NCBI RefSeq assembly: GCF_009807095.1
Contig: NZ_WUCC01000001.1
Location: 62,001-126,000, forward strand
Origin: Rathayibacter sp. VKM Ac-2754
Lineage (GTDB): Bacteria; Actinomycetota; Actinomycetes; Actinomycetales; Microbacteriaceae
Direction of reading: 5' to 3'
Length of the DNA stretch: 64,000 bases
Positions 36,044-47,112 of the stretch are shown here, piece by piece. Each line of letters opens with the position of its first letter. Position 1 is the first letter of the stretch. The notes under the pieces were generated by a model. That model saw only the letters and a program-made list of their open reading frames with translations. It did no database searches and was not told the DNA's origin. A program made the translations under genes and the position numbers.

Positions 36044-37651
36044 CTACTCCCACTCGATGGTGCCGGGTGGCTTCGACGTGACGTCGAGCACGACCCGGTT
36101 CACCCCGCTCACCTCGTTCGTGATGCGATTCGAGATCCTGGCGAGCAGGTCGTAGGGCAGGCGGGTCCAGTCGGCCGTCATCGCGTCCTCGGACGAGACG
36201 GGGCGCAGCACGATCGGGTGGCCGTAGGTGCGGCCGTCGCCCTGGACGCCGACGGAGCGCACGTCGGCCAGGAGCACGACGGGGCACTGCCAGATCTCGG
36301 TGTCGAGACCTGCCGCCGTCAGCTCGGCGCGGACGATCGCGTCGGCCTCCTGGAGCAGGTCGAGCCGCTCCTGGGTCACCTCGCCGACGATGCGGATGCC
36401 GAGGCCCGGGCCGGGGAACGGCTGGCGGCCGACGATCGTCTCGGGCAGCCCGAGCTCGCGGCCGATCGCGCGCACCTCGTCCTTGAAGAGGGTGCGCAGC
36501 GGCTCGACGAGCGCGAACTGGAGGTCTTCGGGGAGGCCGCCGACGTTGTGGTGCGACTTGATGTTCGCAGTGCCGGTGCCGCCGCCCGACTCGACGACGT
36601 CGGGGTAGAGGGTGCCCTGCACGAGGAAGTCGATCGAGGCACCCTCGCCCTGGGCCTCGAGCACGAGCGCCTCGGCGGCGCCCTCGAAGCTGCGGATGAA
36701 CTCGCGGCCGATGATCTTGCGCTTCTGCTCCGGGTCGCTGACGCCGGCGAGCGCATCGAGGAACTGCTCGCGCGCGTCGACCGTGACCAGGCGGACGCCG
36801 GTCGCCGCGACGTAGTCCTCCTCGACCTGCCGGCGCTCGCCCTTGCGGAGCAGGCCGTGGTCGACGAACACGCAGGTCAGCTGGTCGCCGACGGCGCGGT
36901 GCACGATGGCAGCGGCGACGGCCGAGTCGACGCCTCCGGAGAGGCCGCAGATGACGCGACCGGAGCCGACCTGCTCTCGGATCAGCGCGACCTGGTCCTC
37001 GATCACGTTCGACGAGTTCCAGTCGGCCGGGATGCCCGCGGCGCGGTGCAGGAAGTTCTCGATGACGGCCTGGCCGTAGGCCGAGTGCTTCACCTCGGGG
37101 TGCCACTGCACTCCGTAGAGGCGGCGCTCGTCACTGCCGAACGCCGCGACGGGGGTCGACGTGGTCGAGGCGAGGACGTCGAAGCCCTCGGGAGCCTTCG
37201 CGACCGAGTCGCCGTGGCTCATCCACACGGTCTGGTCGACCGGCTGGTCGCCGAGCAGCACGCCGCCGTCGAGCGACACCGCGGCGTCCGTGGCGCCGTA
37301 CTCGCGGAGACCCGTGTTCGCGACCTCTCCGCCGAGCGTCTTCGCCATGACCTGGAAGCCGTAGCAGATGCCCAGGACGGGGATGCCGAGATCGAAGATG
37401 GCGGGGTCGAGCTGCGGCGCCCCCTCCTCGTACACGCTGGACGGGCCTCCGGAGAGGATGATGCCGACCGGAGACTTGGCCGCGATCTCGGCGGCGGTCG
37501 TGTTCGAGGGCACGATCTCGGAGTAGACGTTCGCCTCGCGGACGCGACGCGCGATCAGCTGTGCGTACTGGGCGCCGAAGTCGACGACGAGGACGGGCTG
37601 GGCGGCGAGGTGCGGCTGCGCCGCCTCGGGGCCGGGCTGCTGGTCACTGAT
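36044..37651 (-). CDS. guaA: Glutamine-hydrolysing GMP synthase
   Basis: 535 residues. XMP is aminated to GMP: an N-terminal class I glutaminase ([25 protein letters not shown] with the catalytic Cys; [11 protein letters not shown]) feeds ammonia to the N-type ATP pyrophosphatase ([19 protein letters not shown]) and the C-terminal dimerisation domain ending KPPGTIEWE. The start is unusual. No ATG, GTG or TTG lies at the expected place, but an ATC at 37651 has GGAGG exactly six bases upstream and gives M-S-D-Q-Q-P. The only other choice is GTG 37711, which adds 20 Pro-rich residues and has no ribosome site. Confidence 0.93.
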   Translation of the reverse strand: MSDQQPGPEAAQPHLAAQPVLVVDFGAQYAQLIARRVREANVYSEIVPSNTTAAEIAAKSPVGIILSGGPSSVYEEGAPQLDPAIFDLGIPVLGICYGFQVMAKTLGGEVANTGLREYGATDAAVSLDGGVLLGDQPVDQTVWMSHGDSVAKAPEGFDVLASTTSTPVAAFGSDERRLYGVQWHPEVKHSAYGQAVIENFLHRAAGIPADWNSSNVIEDQVALIREQVGSGRVICGLSGGVDSAVAAAIVHRAVGDQLTCVFVDHGLLRKGERRQVEEDYVAATGVRLVTVDAREQFLDALAGVSDPEQKRKIIGREFIRSFEGAAEALVLEAQGEGASIDFLVQGTLYPDVVESGGGTGTANIKSHHNVGGLPEDLQFALVEPLRTLFKDEVRAIGRELGLPETIVGRQPFPGPGLGIRIVGEVTQERLDLLQEADAIVRAELTAAGLDTEIWQCPVVLLADVRSVGVQGDGRTYGHPIVLRPVSSEDAMTADWTRLPYDLLARISNRITNEVSGVNRVVLDVTSKPPGTIEWE

Positions 37652-38141
37652 GGGGGGCCTCCACGGAGTCGGTCGGGGTCTGAGGGGACTGGGGGGTCCG
37701 GGGGACGGCACCGCGGCGGGCGAGGTACTGCTCGACCTCGCGGGCGATGCGGCCCTCGACGAAGAAGGAGAGCGTGGGGATCACTCCGCCGAGCGCGATC
37801 AGGATGAAGCGGCTGAACGGCCAGCGCATCAGGCTCCACAGCCGGAAGTCGGAGAAGAGGTACACGACGTAGAACCAGCCGTGCGCGATGAGGATGCCGG
37901 TCGAGACGTTCGCCCCCGTCCCGCTCGAGCGGAACTCGCCTCCGGGGACCTCGTACATCGGAGCGAAGTGCAGCACGCCCTGCTGGCCGAAGGCGAAGAG
38001 CTCGAGGTGGAACACGTACTTCAGCAGCATCTCGGCGCAGAGCAGGAGCAGCATCACGCCGGTGATGATCGAGGTCACCCGGTAGAAGCGGAGCGCGCTC
38101 CGGATCGCAGGGAACTGCGCGGGCTTGGGCTCGAGGGGCAT
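37644..38141 (-). CDS. DUF3817 membrane protein
   Basis: 165 residues with about three helices of the DUF3817 family ([39 protein letters not shown]; the [17 protein letters not shown] helix) and a disordered Pro/Thr tail. Function is unknown. It is usually next to SURF1 or guaA in this family. TAAACT at 38149-38154 (minus strand) ends seven bases before the ATG and starts on the stop codon of SURF1. The 3' end overlaps the predicted guaA start by eight bases, suggesting translational coupling. Confidence 0.82.
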   Translation of the reverse strand: MPLEPKPAQFPAIRSALRFYRVTSIITGVMLLLLCAEMLLKYVFHLELFAFGQQGVLHFAPMYEVPGGEFRSSGTGANVSTGILIAHGWFYVVYLFSDFRLWSLMRWPFSRFILIALGGVIPTLSFFVEGRIAREVEQYLARRGAVPRTPQSPQTPTDSVEAPHQ

Positions 38142-38151
38142 GGGGTCCAGT

Positions 38152-38955
38152 TTACGACGCGGCGGACGGGGCGGCGGCCCGGGCGAGCTCCTCGGCGTCG
38201 AGGGCCTCCTCGATCTCGCGCTCCCAGGCGTCGCGCACGAGGCGGTACCAGAGGTAGAGGGCGAAGCCGGCGAAGACCACCCACTCGATCGCGTAGAAGA
38301 CGTTGAGCCAGTTGAGCGAGACGTCGCTCTGCCGCGCCGGAGAGTCGATGGCGCCGAGGCCCGCGACGGGCTCGTCGACGACGACGTAGCCCTGGTAGAC
38401 GTCCTGCGGAGGATCGGGCCAGCGGTTGATCAGCGCCGGGATCGACAGCGCCGTCAGGGTCATCGGATCGACGCCCTCGGCGGGCGCCTCGGCGGCCTCG
38501 TTCGCGACGAGCCGGCCCTCGACGGTCGTCGGCGGCGCCTCGCTCCCCGCGTTCAGCCGCTCGGCGACCTCGCGCGCGGTCCCCTCGTCCCGCGTCCAGC
38601 CGTAGGCGACGACGAGATCGGCGGAGTCGGTGCGCGTGCGCGCGATCACCCACCAGCCCTCGTCTCCGCCGTTCAGGCGTCCGCCGAGCACCTCGGCTCC
38701 GCCGGGCACGAGGACCGACGACGCCTCCACGCGCTGGCCGTCGGCGGTGGCCGTGATCGGCTTCGAGGGTGCGGCGACCTCGTCGAGCGGCAGCACCGTC
38801 TCGGAGATCCCGCTGTCGGGAGCGGCCGCGTCGACAGCGCGCCCGATCTGCCACTGGCCGAGCGCGGCGAAGAGGCCGGCGATGACGAGGGCGAGGAGCA
38901 GCGCGCCGATCCAGCGGGGACGCCGCGCGACCTGCCAGACCGTGCTCTGCGTCAT
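38152..38955 (-). CDS. SURF1-family protein (cytochrome oxidase assembly)
   Basis: 267 residues with the SURF1 layout: one helix near the N-terminus (WIGALLLALVIAGLFAALGQWQ, with the following W-Q-I-G-R), a large extracellular domain holding GWWVIARTRT and VEGRL, and a second helix near the C-terminus (VFYAIEWVVFAGFALYLWY). SURF1 helps insert haem a into cytochrome c oxidase. The ATG at 38955 lies close to the GGGGGAC before it. It is upstream of DUF3817 and guaA on the same strand. Confidence 0.88.
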   Translation of the reverse strand: MTQSTVWQVARRPRWIGALLLALVIAGLFAALGQWQIGRAVDAAAPDSGISETVLPLDEVAAPSKPITATADGQRVEASSVLVPGGAEVLGGRLNGGDEGWWVIARTRTDSADLVVAYGWTRDEGTAREVAERLNAGSEAPPTTVEGRLVANEAAEAPAEGVDPMTLTALSIPALINRWPDPPQDVYQGYVVVDEPVAGLGAIDSPARQSDVSLNWLNVFYAIEWVVFAGFALYLWYRLVRDAWEREIEEALDAEELARAAAPSAAS

Positions 38956-39034
38956 GCGTCCCCCGTTCGTGCCGGATCCGCCGGCGAGCGCGGACCCGAC
39001 GAGCCTAGCCCGTGAGAATGAGAGCTCCCGGGGA

Positions 39035-40465
39035 TCAGTAGTCGGGCTCGACGGGGCGGCGCGGACGCCCGGAGTCGGCTCCGTCGGACTGCTGCATGGC
39101 CTGGTCGATGAGGGCCTGGCGCATCGGATCGGGGAACTCGTCGTCGAGCTCGTCCCGCTCGATCGGCCGCGCGGGCACGGGGGCGATCACGACGCCGGAG
39201 GTGTCGGTGTCCTCCTGCAGGGCGGGCGCGGCCATGGCCGCCTCGACGAGAGCGAAGTCCTCGTCCGCCATGGCGGGCCGTCCCGCGGGGGCCGGCCGCC
39301 GGCGGCGCCGCGACAGGAACAGGCCGATGCTCTCCGAGCGCGAGGCGAGGATCGGCCCGATGATCGCCATGACCAGGACGTACAGGCCGGCGAACGGCTG
39401 GATCCGCTCGTCGAGTCCGGCCGAGAGCGACAGCGTGGCGAGGATCAGCGCGAACTCGCCCCGGTTGTGCAGGATGAACGCCGCGTTCAGGCCCGCCCTG
39501 GGGCCGAGCTTGTTGAGCCAGGCGACGAACTGGCCGGCGCCGAGGTTCAGCACGATCGTCATCGCGGAGGCGGCGATCACCGGCACGACGACGGCCGGGA
39601 AGGCGCTCGGGTCGAGATTCAGCCCGAAGTTCACGAAGAAGAACGCGCCGAAGACGTCGCGGAGCGGGATGGCGATGTGCTCGACGCGCGAGCGGAACCG
39701 CGTGGCGCCGATCACGAGTCCGATCAGGAACGCGCCGATCGCATCGGTGACGCCGAGGACCTCGCCGATGCCGCCGAAGAGGAGGGCGAGGCCGAAGAAG
39801 AGGATCGTGAAGAGCTCGTCGTCACGGGTCCGGAACAGCCGGGAGACGACCCGCCCGCCCCAGCGCGCGACCGAGAACATCACGACCAGGAACGCGAACG
39901 CGATCAGCAGCTTCAGGATCACCGGCCACGGCTCGGTCTCGCCCGAGAGGACGACCGAGACGATCGCCAGGTAGACGGCGATGAAGATGTCCTCGACGAC
40001 GGTCACGCCCAGGATCATCGGAGTCTCGGGGTTCGCGAGCCGCTTGAGCTCGATCAGCAGCTTGGTGACGATCGCGCTCGAGCTGGTCGCGGTGATGCCG
40101 GCCACGACGAGCGCCTCCTGGCTGCCCCAGCCGAGCAGGAACCCGAAGCCGAGCCCCGCCGCCATGTTGACGCCGATGTAGGTGCCGCCCGACAGGATCA
40201 GCCGGCCGGCGTTGCCGAAGAACTCGTCCTGGTCGAATTCGAGACCGAGGTTGAAGAGCAGCAGGATCAGACCGAAGACGGCCGTCAGCTCGATGTAGGT
40301 GGAGTCGAAGTCGAGCGGGAACCAGTCGAAGTTCGGGCTCGCGAGCAGGCCGACGACCATGTAGATCGGGATCGCCGGAAGTCCGATCGTCCGCCCCAGG
40401 CGGCCGAGGACGTACGCGACGACGAACAGGATGCCCAGGACGATGAGGTCTTCGCCGTGGTGCAT
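39035..40465 (-). CDS. K+/H+ antiporter, CPA2 family (KhtU-like)
   Basis: 476 residues with 12-13 helices in the KefB/KhtU fold (TIGLPAIPIYMVVGLLASP; FNLGLEFDQDEFF; GITATSSSAIVTKLL), and a cytosolic tail without a TrkA-N domain. The nucleotide-binding part is supplied by the partner gene two bases upstream. Such antiporters release K+ in exchange for protons during alkaline or osmotic stress. The start codon follows the partner's stop almost directly, so the two are coupled. Confidence 0.87.
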   Translation of the reverse strand: MHHGEDLIVLGILFVVAYVLGRLGRTIGLPAIPIYMVVGLLASPNFDWFPLDFDSTYIELTAVFGLILLLFNLGLEFDQDEFFGNAGRLILSGGTYIGVNMAAGLGFGFLLGWGSQEALVVAGITATSSSAIVTKLLIELKRLANPETPMILGVTVVEDIFIAVYLAIVSVVLSGETEPWPVILKLLIAFAFLVVMFSVARWGGRVVSRLFRTRDDELFTILFFGLALLFGGIGEVLGVTDAIGAFLIGLVIGATRFRSRVEHIAIPLRDVFGAFFFVNFGLNLDPSAFPAVVVPVIAASAMTIVLNLGAGQFVAWLNKLGPRAGLNAAFILHNRGEFALILATLSLSAGLDERIQPFAGLYVLVMAIIGPILASRSESIGLFLSRRRRRPAPAGRPAMADEDFALVEAAMAAPALQEDTDTSGVVIAPVPARPIERDELDDEFPDPMRQALIDQAMQQSDGADSGRPRRPVEPDY

Positions 40466-40467
40466 CC

Positions 40468-40986
40468 TCAGACTCCGGGCGGCGTCTCGGGGGCCTTGGC
40501 GAACACGCCGGAGCGGAAGAAGGCGAACGCCTTCGCGACCTTCTCCGGGCTGCCCGCGACGACGAGGGTGTCGCCGGGGAACACGCGGAAGTCGGGCGCG
40601 GGCGCCGGGTTGGCCGCGTCGCCGCGGACGACGGCGACGACCGTCAGCCCGACGATGCCGCGATCGGCGGGCTTGCCGAGCTGCTGCCCCGCGATGTGGT
40701 CGTCGTAGTCGACGGTGAACCAGTCGATCGAGAGGCCGGGGATCTGGTCGAGCGCGGTGAGCGACTCGGTGATCTGCGTGCCGCCGAGCAGCTCTGCAAG
40801 CGTGTGCGCCTCATCGTCGTTGAGACGGAGCGAGACCTTGGCGCCGTCCTGGTCGCCCTCGGCGAAGGTGATGAGGTCGCTGTGCCCCGAGCGGTGCGCG
40901 ATGACGCCGACCTTGCCGCCGTCGGCCGTCAGGAACGTGTGCAGAACACCGACTCCGGGCAGCTTGACCCTGCGGACCTCGACCAT
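40468..40986 (-). CDS. TrkA-C domain regulatory subunit of the antiporter (KhtT-like)
   Basis: 172 residues: an N-terminal small beta-domain (LPGVGVLHTFLTADGG; DDEAHTLAELLGG) and a TrkA-C/RCK-C domain at about 90-155 (GLTVVAVVRG...FRVFPGDTLVVAGSPEKV). The order and size match B. subtilis KhtT, whose RCK-C domain binds c-di-AMP to control KhtU. Binding here is inferred from the family. The ATG at 40986 has GGAG five bases upstream. Confidence 0.85.
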   Translation of the reverse strand: MVEVRRVKLPGVGVLHTFLTADGGKVGVIAHRSGHSDLITFAEGDQDGAKVSLRLNDDEAHTLAELLGGTQITESLTALDQIPGLSIDWFTVDYDDHIAGQQLGKPADRGIVGLTVVAVVRGDAANPAPAPDFRVFPGDTLVVAGSPEKVAKAFAFFRSGVFAKAPETPPGV

Positions 40987-41172
40987 GCGTGCTCCATCCG
41001 CGCCGGACGGCGCCTGTATCTCCGGGGACCCGTCCAGCTTAGGCGCGCCGCGCCGCCCGGGTCTCTCGTTCGCCAGCGGCTGACGAAGCGCCGCCGCCGC
41101 GCACCCTCCGCACGACGGCAGGACGCGAGAGGACGCGAATCGGGACTTCTCCGAGCGGAGCGCCCGGTATCT

Positions 41173-41268
41173 GTCCACTCCTGCGGGTCGCACCCCGCGA
41201 GTGGACCTGATCCGGGCGTTCACCGGCGTCCGGACCCCTGCCGGAGTCCGGTCGGGTCCCGCCGGCAT
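41173..41268 (-). terminator. Double hairpin downstream of the GuaB3 gene
   Basis: GTCCACTC (41173-41180) pairs with GAGTGGAC (41199-41206) around a GCGGGT/ACCCCGC inner stem. A second imperfect stem GTCCGGACC/GGTCGGGTCC reaches 41268, directly after the gene on the minus strand. Confidence 0.55.
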
Positions 41269-41270
41269 CG

Positions 41271-42392
41271 TCAGCTGGGCTGGTAGGGCGCGACGACGAC
41301 CTCGACGCGCTGGAACTCCTTGAGGTCGGAGTAGCCGGTGGTCGCCATCGAGCGGCGGAGCGCGCCGATCAGGTTGGCGGTGCCGTTCGAGTCCGTCGCG
41401 GGTCCGTAGAGGACCTGCTCGAGGGTGCCGACCGTGCCGACCTGCACGCGGCGGCCGCGGGGCAGCTGCTGGTGGTGCGCCTCCTGGCCCCAGTGCCAGC
41501 CGCCGCCGGGAGCGTCGGTGGCGCGGGCGAGCGCGGTGCCGAGCATGACCGCGTCGGCGCCGACCGCGACGGCCTTCACGATGTCGCCCGAGGTGCCGAG
41601 GCCGCCATCGGCGATGACGTGCACGTAGCGTCCGCCCGACTCGTCGAGGTAGTCGCGGCGAGCGCCGGCGACATCGGCGACAGCGGTGGCCATCGGCGCC
41701 TGGATCCCGAGGGTGGCCCGCGTGGTCGAGGCGGCGCCGCCTCCGAAGCCGACGAGCACCCCCGCGGCGCCCGTGCGCATGAGGTGCAGTGCTGCGGTGT
41801 ACGTCGCGGCCCCGCCGACGATGACGGGCACGTCGAGCTCGTAGATGAACTTCTTGAGGTTGAGCGGCTCGGTGTCGCGCGACACGTGCTCCGCCGAGAC
41901 GGTGGTGCCGCGGATGACGAACACGTCGACTCCCGCATCGACGACCGTCTGGTACAGCTCGGCCGTGCGCTGCGGCGACAGCGCCCCGGCGACCGTGACG
42001 CCCGCGGCCCGGATCTCGTTGAGCCGCGCCGTCACCAGCTCCGGCTTGATCGCCTCGGCGTAGATCTCCTGCATCCGCTGCGTCGCCCGCTCGGCCGGCA
42101 GCTCGCGGATCTCGGCCAGCAGCGGCTCCGGATCCTCGTACCGCGTCCACAGCCCCTCGAGGTCGAGCACGCCCAGCGCCCCGAGCCTCCCCAGCGTGAT
42201 CGCCGTCTTCGGCGACACCACCGAGTCCATCGGCGCCGCCAGGATCGGCGTCGTGAATTGATAGGCATCAATGGCCCACTTGACCGACACCACTTCCGGG
42301 TCGCGCGTGCGGCGGCTCGGAACGACGGCGATGTCGTCGAAGGCATAGGCCCGGCGGGCGCGCTTGGCGCGCCCGATCTCGATCTCAGTCAC
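41271..42392 (-). CDS. GuaB3 family IMP-dehydrogenase-related protein
   Basis: 373 residues of the IMPDH barrel without CBS domains. Barrel motifs VVPSRRTRDPEVV and GVLVGFGGGAASTT are present. The family block GTTVSAEHVS stands where IMPDH would place its catalytic loop, and the SxCTTR cysteine loop of GuaB is absent. GuaB3 is always near guaB in actinobacteria; a cyanobacterial member has been shown to have IMPDH activity, but the actinobacterial role is not settled. TAAACT at 42399-42404 (minus strand) ends six bases before the GTG. Confidence 0.88.
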   Translation of the reverse strand: MTEIEIGRAKRARRAYAFDDIAVVPSRRTRDPEVVSVKWAIDAYQFTTPILAAPMDSVVSPKTAITLGRLGALGVLDLEGLWTRYEDPEPLLAEIRELPAERATQRMQEIYAEAIKPELVTARLNEIRAAGVTVAGALSPQRTAELYQTVVDAGVDVFVIRGTTVSAEHVSRDTEPLNLKKFIYELDVPVIVGGAATYTAALHLMRTGAAGVLVGFGGGAASTTRATLGIQAPMATAVADVAGARRDYLDESGGRYVHVIADGGLGTSGDIVKAVAVGADAVMLGTALARATDAPGGGWHWGQEAHHQQLPRGRRVQVGTVGTLEQVLYGPATDSNGTANLIGALRRSMATTGYSDLKEFQRVEVVVAPYQPS

Positions 42393-42788
42393 CGGAGGAG
42401 TTTACCGGTGCTCATGAGCCGCGCGCCTCGCGACGCTCGTTGCACGGCCGCAGTCGGCCCCCACGAACGGTCGCGTCCCACAGAGCGTCCTCCGTCCGCG
42501 CCACGACGATCCGCTGAGACGCGGATCGCCGGTCACCGCTCCCACCTCACGAAGTTCCCGCCTCGAAGCCGCCCGCGCCTGAGTCCGCGAGCACGCAATG
42601 GCGCAGTCGCGGTGGGCGAAGCCCACTCGCGCTGCGTCGCTCGGTCACCAGAAGACTGCTGTGCTGCCTAGAGAGGTGGCGGATCGCGACGGCGGCCCCT
42701 CCGGTGTGGTGGGCGTATGGGCCGAAGGCCCATCGGGCAGAGGGGCCGCCGTCGCGATCCGACGCCGGCCCCTCCCCAGAAGCAGAAC
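42393..42788. other. 396-bp non-coding spacer rich in hairpins
   Basis: No gene is supported here. It holds GATCCGC-N6-GCGGATC (42508-42527), an imperfect hairpin around GCGAA (42601-42636), and the 21-bp inverted repeat listed separately. The tail near 42399 carries the GuaB3 promoter. Confidence 0.7.
42680..42761 (-). terminator. 21-bp perfect inverted repeat with inner hairpin, downstream of guaB
   Basis: CGGATCGCGACGGCGGCCCC plus T (42680-42700) pairs with its exact complement at 42741-42761. The 40-base loop contains a second stem, ATGGGCC-GAA-GGCCCAT. It lies 28 bases after the guaB stop and can fold in either strand. Confidence 0.7.
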
Positions 42789-44696
<1,908 letters not shown>

Positions 44697-46121
44697 GTGG
44701 ATAGGAGGCCTCCGAGACTCTCCGCGCTCCGCGACCGGCTCCTCGCGCTCGGCCTGCTCGCCGCGACCCTCACCGGGATCGCCGCGGCCGCGCCCGCCGC
44801 ACTCGCCGAGACGAGCGCCGACCAGTCGATCATCTCGTGGGTCCGCGTCCAGGGCACGAACGAGAACCTCGCGGGAGTGACCGTCGAGATCGAGGGCGAC
44901 GCCACCGCGAGCGTGACCACCGGCGACGACGGGCGGGCAACCTTCCCGCTCGACGCGGCGGGCACCTACACCGTGACCGTCGACGAGGAGACGCTCCCCG
45001 CCGACAAGGGCTACCCGGCCGCCGGTCAGAACCCGAAGGAGGTGAAGATCGTCGCCTCGCAGAACCAGATCGTGAACTTCATCGTCTCGACCGCGAACCC
45101 CAAGGGCGCGGGAGCCACGGCCCCGGACCTGTCCGACACCCCGTCGGCCTCCGCCACCGAGGGCACCACCGGCAACGGCGCGACGAACCCCGACGGCACC
45201 TCGAACGCGATCACTCCGCCCGTCTCGGCCGACACCTTCTGGATCATCTTCTGGCCCAAGGTCATCACCGGTCTGATCTTCGGCCTCCTGATCGCCCTCG
45301 CGGCGATCGGCGCCTCGCTGATCTACGGCGTGACCGGGCTGAACAACTTCGCGCACGGCGAGCTCGTCACCTTCGGCGCCCTGATGGCCTACCTCTTCTC
45401 CGGGGTGTTCGGGCTGCCCGCGCTGCTCGCGATCCCGATAGCGGTGATCCTCGGAGGCGCCTTCGGCTTCGCGCAGGACGGCCTGCTCTGGAAGCCGCTG
45501 CGCAAGAAGGGCATCCAACTCATCCCGCTGATGATCGTCACCATCGGTCTCTCGCTGGCGCTGCGCTACACCTTCGTGTTCTTCTTCGGCGCCGACCGCC
45601 TCTCGCTCCCCAACAGCACCGCTCCGTTCTTCACGGTGCCGGCGCTCGGGATCAGCCTGAAGTTCACCGACCTCGTCGGAGCCGTCATCGGCGTCATCTG
45701 CATCGTCGGCGTCGCCTTCGTGCTGACGAGTACGAAGATCGGCAAGGCGATGCGCGCGGTGTCCGACAACCGGGCCCTCGCCTCGGCCTCGGGCATCAAC
45801 GTCGAGCGGGTCATCCGGGTCGTCTGGGTGATGTCGGGCGCTCTGGCCGCACTGGCGGGCGTCTACATCGGCTACTACCAGTCGCTGCGCTGGGACACCG
45901 GAGCGTCGATCCTGCTGCTGATCTTCGCGGCGATCACGCTCGGCGGCCTGGGCTCCGCCTACGGAGCACTGGTCGGCTCGCTCATCATCGGGCTGATGAT
46001 GAACATCTCGACCATCTGGATCCCGGAGAACCTCAAGTACGTGGCTCCGCTCGTCCTGATGATCATCATCCTGCTGGTCAGGCCGCAGGGAATCCTCGGT
46101 CGCAAGGAACGGATCGGCTGA
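44697..46121 (+). CDS. livH: Branched-chain amino acid ABC permease (LivH) fused to an extracellular Ig-like domain
   Basis: 474 residues. LivH permeases are usually about 300. Here residues 1-38 form a signal peptide (LALGLLAATLTGIAAAAPAALA), about 45-125 a carboxypeptidase-regulatory/Cna-B-like beta sandwich (LAGVTVEIEGDATASVTTGDDGRATF), about 126-175 a Ser/Thr/Gly linker, and about 178-470 the permease with eight helices (GLNNFAHGELVTFGALMAYL). The extra domain should face outside and may help present substrate. The GTG start has GGGAGG six bases upstream. It is first of four co-directional genes. Confidence 0.9.
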   Translation: MDRRPPRLSALRDRLLALGLLAATLTGIAAAAPAALAETSADQSIISWVRVQGTNENLAGVTVEIEGDATASVTTGDDGRATFPLDAAGTYTVTVDEETLPADKGYPAAGQNPKEVKIVASQNQIVNFIVSTANPKGAGATAPDLSDTPSASATEGTTGNGATNPDGTSNAITPPVSADTFWIIFWPKVITGLIFGLLIALAAIGASLIYGVTGLNNFAHGELVTFGALMAYLFSGVFGLPALLAIPIAVILGGAFGFAQDGLLWKPLRKKGIQLIPLMIVTIGLSLALRYTFVFFFGADRLSLPNSTAPFFTVPALGISLKFTDLVGAVIGVICIVGVAFVLTSTKIGKAMRAVSDNRALASASGINVERVIRVVWVMSGALAALAGVYIGYYQSLRWDTGASILLLIFAAITLGGLGSAYGALVGSLIIGLMMNISTIWIPENLKYVAPLVLMIIILLVRPQGILGRKERIG

Positions 46122-46125
46122 CACC

Positions 46126-47112
46126 ATGAACCTCAACTTCATCTGGCTGGCGATCGGGCAGATCGTCGACCCCACCGTCGCCGCCTACGCCCTGGCGACC
46201 ATCGGCCTGGTCATCCACTTCGGCTTCACCGGTCTCCTCAACTTCGGACAGGCCGGATTCATGGCGGTCGGCGGCTACGCCTTCGCCATCACCTCGGTCA
46301 AGTTCGAGTGGCCCGTCTGGGGCTCGCTCCTCGCGACGATCGTCGCCGCGACGGTGTTCGCGCTCATCCTCGGCATCCCGACGCTCCGGCTGCGCGCCGA
46401 CTACCTGTCGATCGTGACGATCGCGGCCGCCGAGATCATCCGGCTCTCCGTCAAGACGCCCGAGTTCTCGGCGGTCACCGGAGGCTCGGAGGGCATCAAC
46501 GGCGCCGCGCGCGCCTTCAACGACCTCAACCCGCTCCCCGAGGGGCGCTGGGGCATCGGCATCCTGACCTACAGCCAGGACCAGTGGTGGGTGCGCATCG
46601 TGGGCTGGACGCTCGTCCTGCTCGCCTGCCTCCTGGTCTTCCTCCTGATGCGCAGCCCCTGGGGCCGCGTCATCAAGGGGATCCGCGAGGACGAGGACGC
46701 CGTGCGCTCGCTCGGCAAGAACGTCTTCTCGTACAAGATCCAGGCGCTGATCCTCGGCGGCGTGCTGGGCGGCCTGGCCGGAGCGCTGTTCATCCTGCCC
46801 CGCTCGCTGCAGCCCGACAACTACGGCACGCAGCTCACGTTCTTCCTCTACACGATCATGCTGCTGGGCGGTGCCGCGACGGTCTTCGGACCGGTCGTCG
46901 GCTCGATCATCTTCTGGGTCGTGCTGGGCCTGACCGACGGTCTCCTCACACTCGGGATCGACACCGGGGTCCTCGACAACGACCTCATCCGCCTCACCAC
47001 CGTGCAGACCGGCCCGATCCGGTTCATCGTGGTGGGGGTCGCGCTCATGCTCCTGGTGATCTTCAGACCCCAGGGGATCTTCGGCAAGAAGAAGGATCTC
47101 CACTTTGCCTAA
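46126..47112 (+). CDS. livM: Branched-chain amino acid ABC permease LivM
   Basis: 328 residues, about ten helices, with LVIHFGFTGLLNFGQAGFMAVGGY and the PTLRLRADYLSIVTIAAAEI loop of LivM. It forms the heterodimeric channel with LivH. The ATG lies four bases after the livH stop, and the end overlaps the start of livG by eight bases, so translation is coupled across the operon. Confidence 0.92.
   Translation: MNLNFIWLAIGQIVDPTVAAYALATIGLVIHFGFTGLLNFGQAGFMAVGGYAFAITSVKFEWPVWGSLLATIVAATVFALILGIPTLRLRADYLSIVTIAAAEIIRLSVKTPEFSAVTGGSEGINGAARAFNDLNPLPEGRWGIGILTYSQDQWWVRIVGWTLVLLACLLVFLLMRSPWGRVIKGIREDEDAVRSLGKNVFSYKIQALILGGVLGGLAGALFILPRSLQPDNYGTQLTFFLYTIMLLGGAATVFGPVVGSIIFWVVLGLTDGLLTLGIDTGVLDNDLIRLTTVQTGPIRFIVVGVALMLLVIFRPQGIFGKKKDLHFA

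Noticed and set aside
37651-37711. Pro-rich 20-residue N-terminus of GuaA
   Set aside because: It is DUF3817 coding sequence read in another frame, without a ribosome site; unlike any GuaA N-terminus I know.
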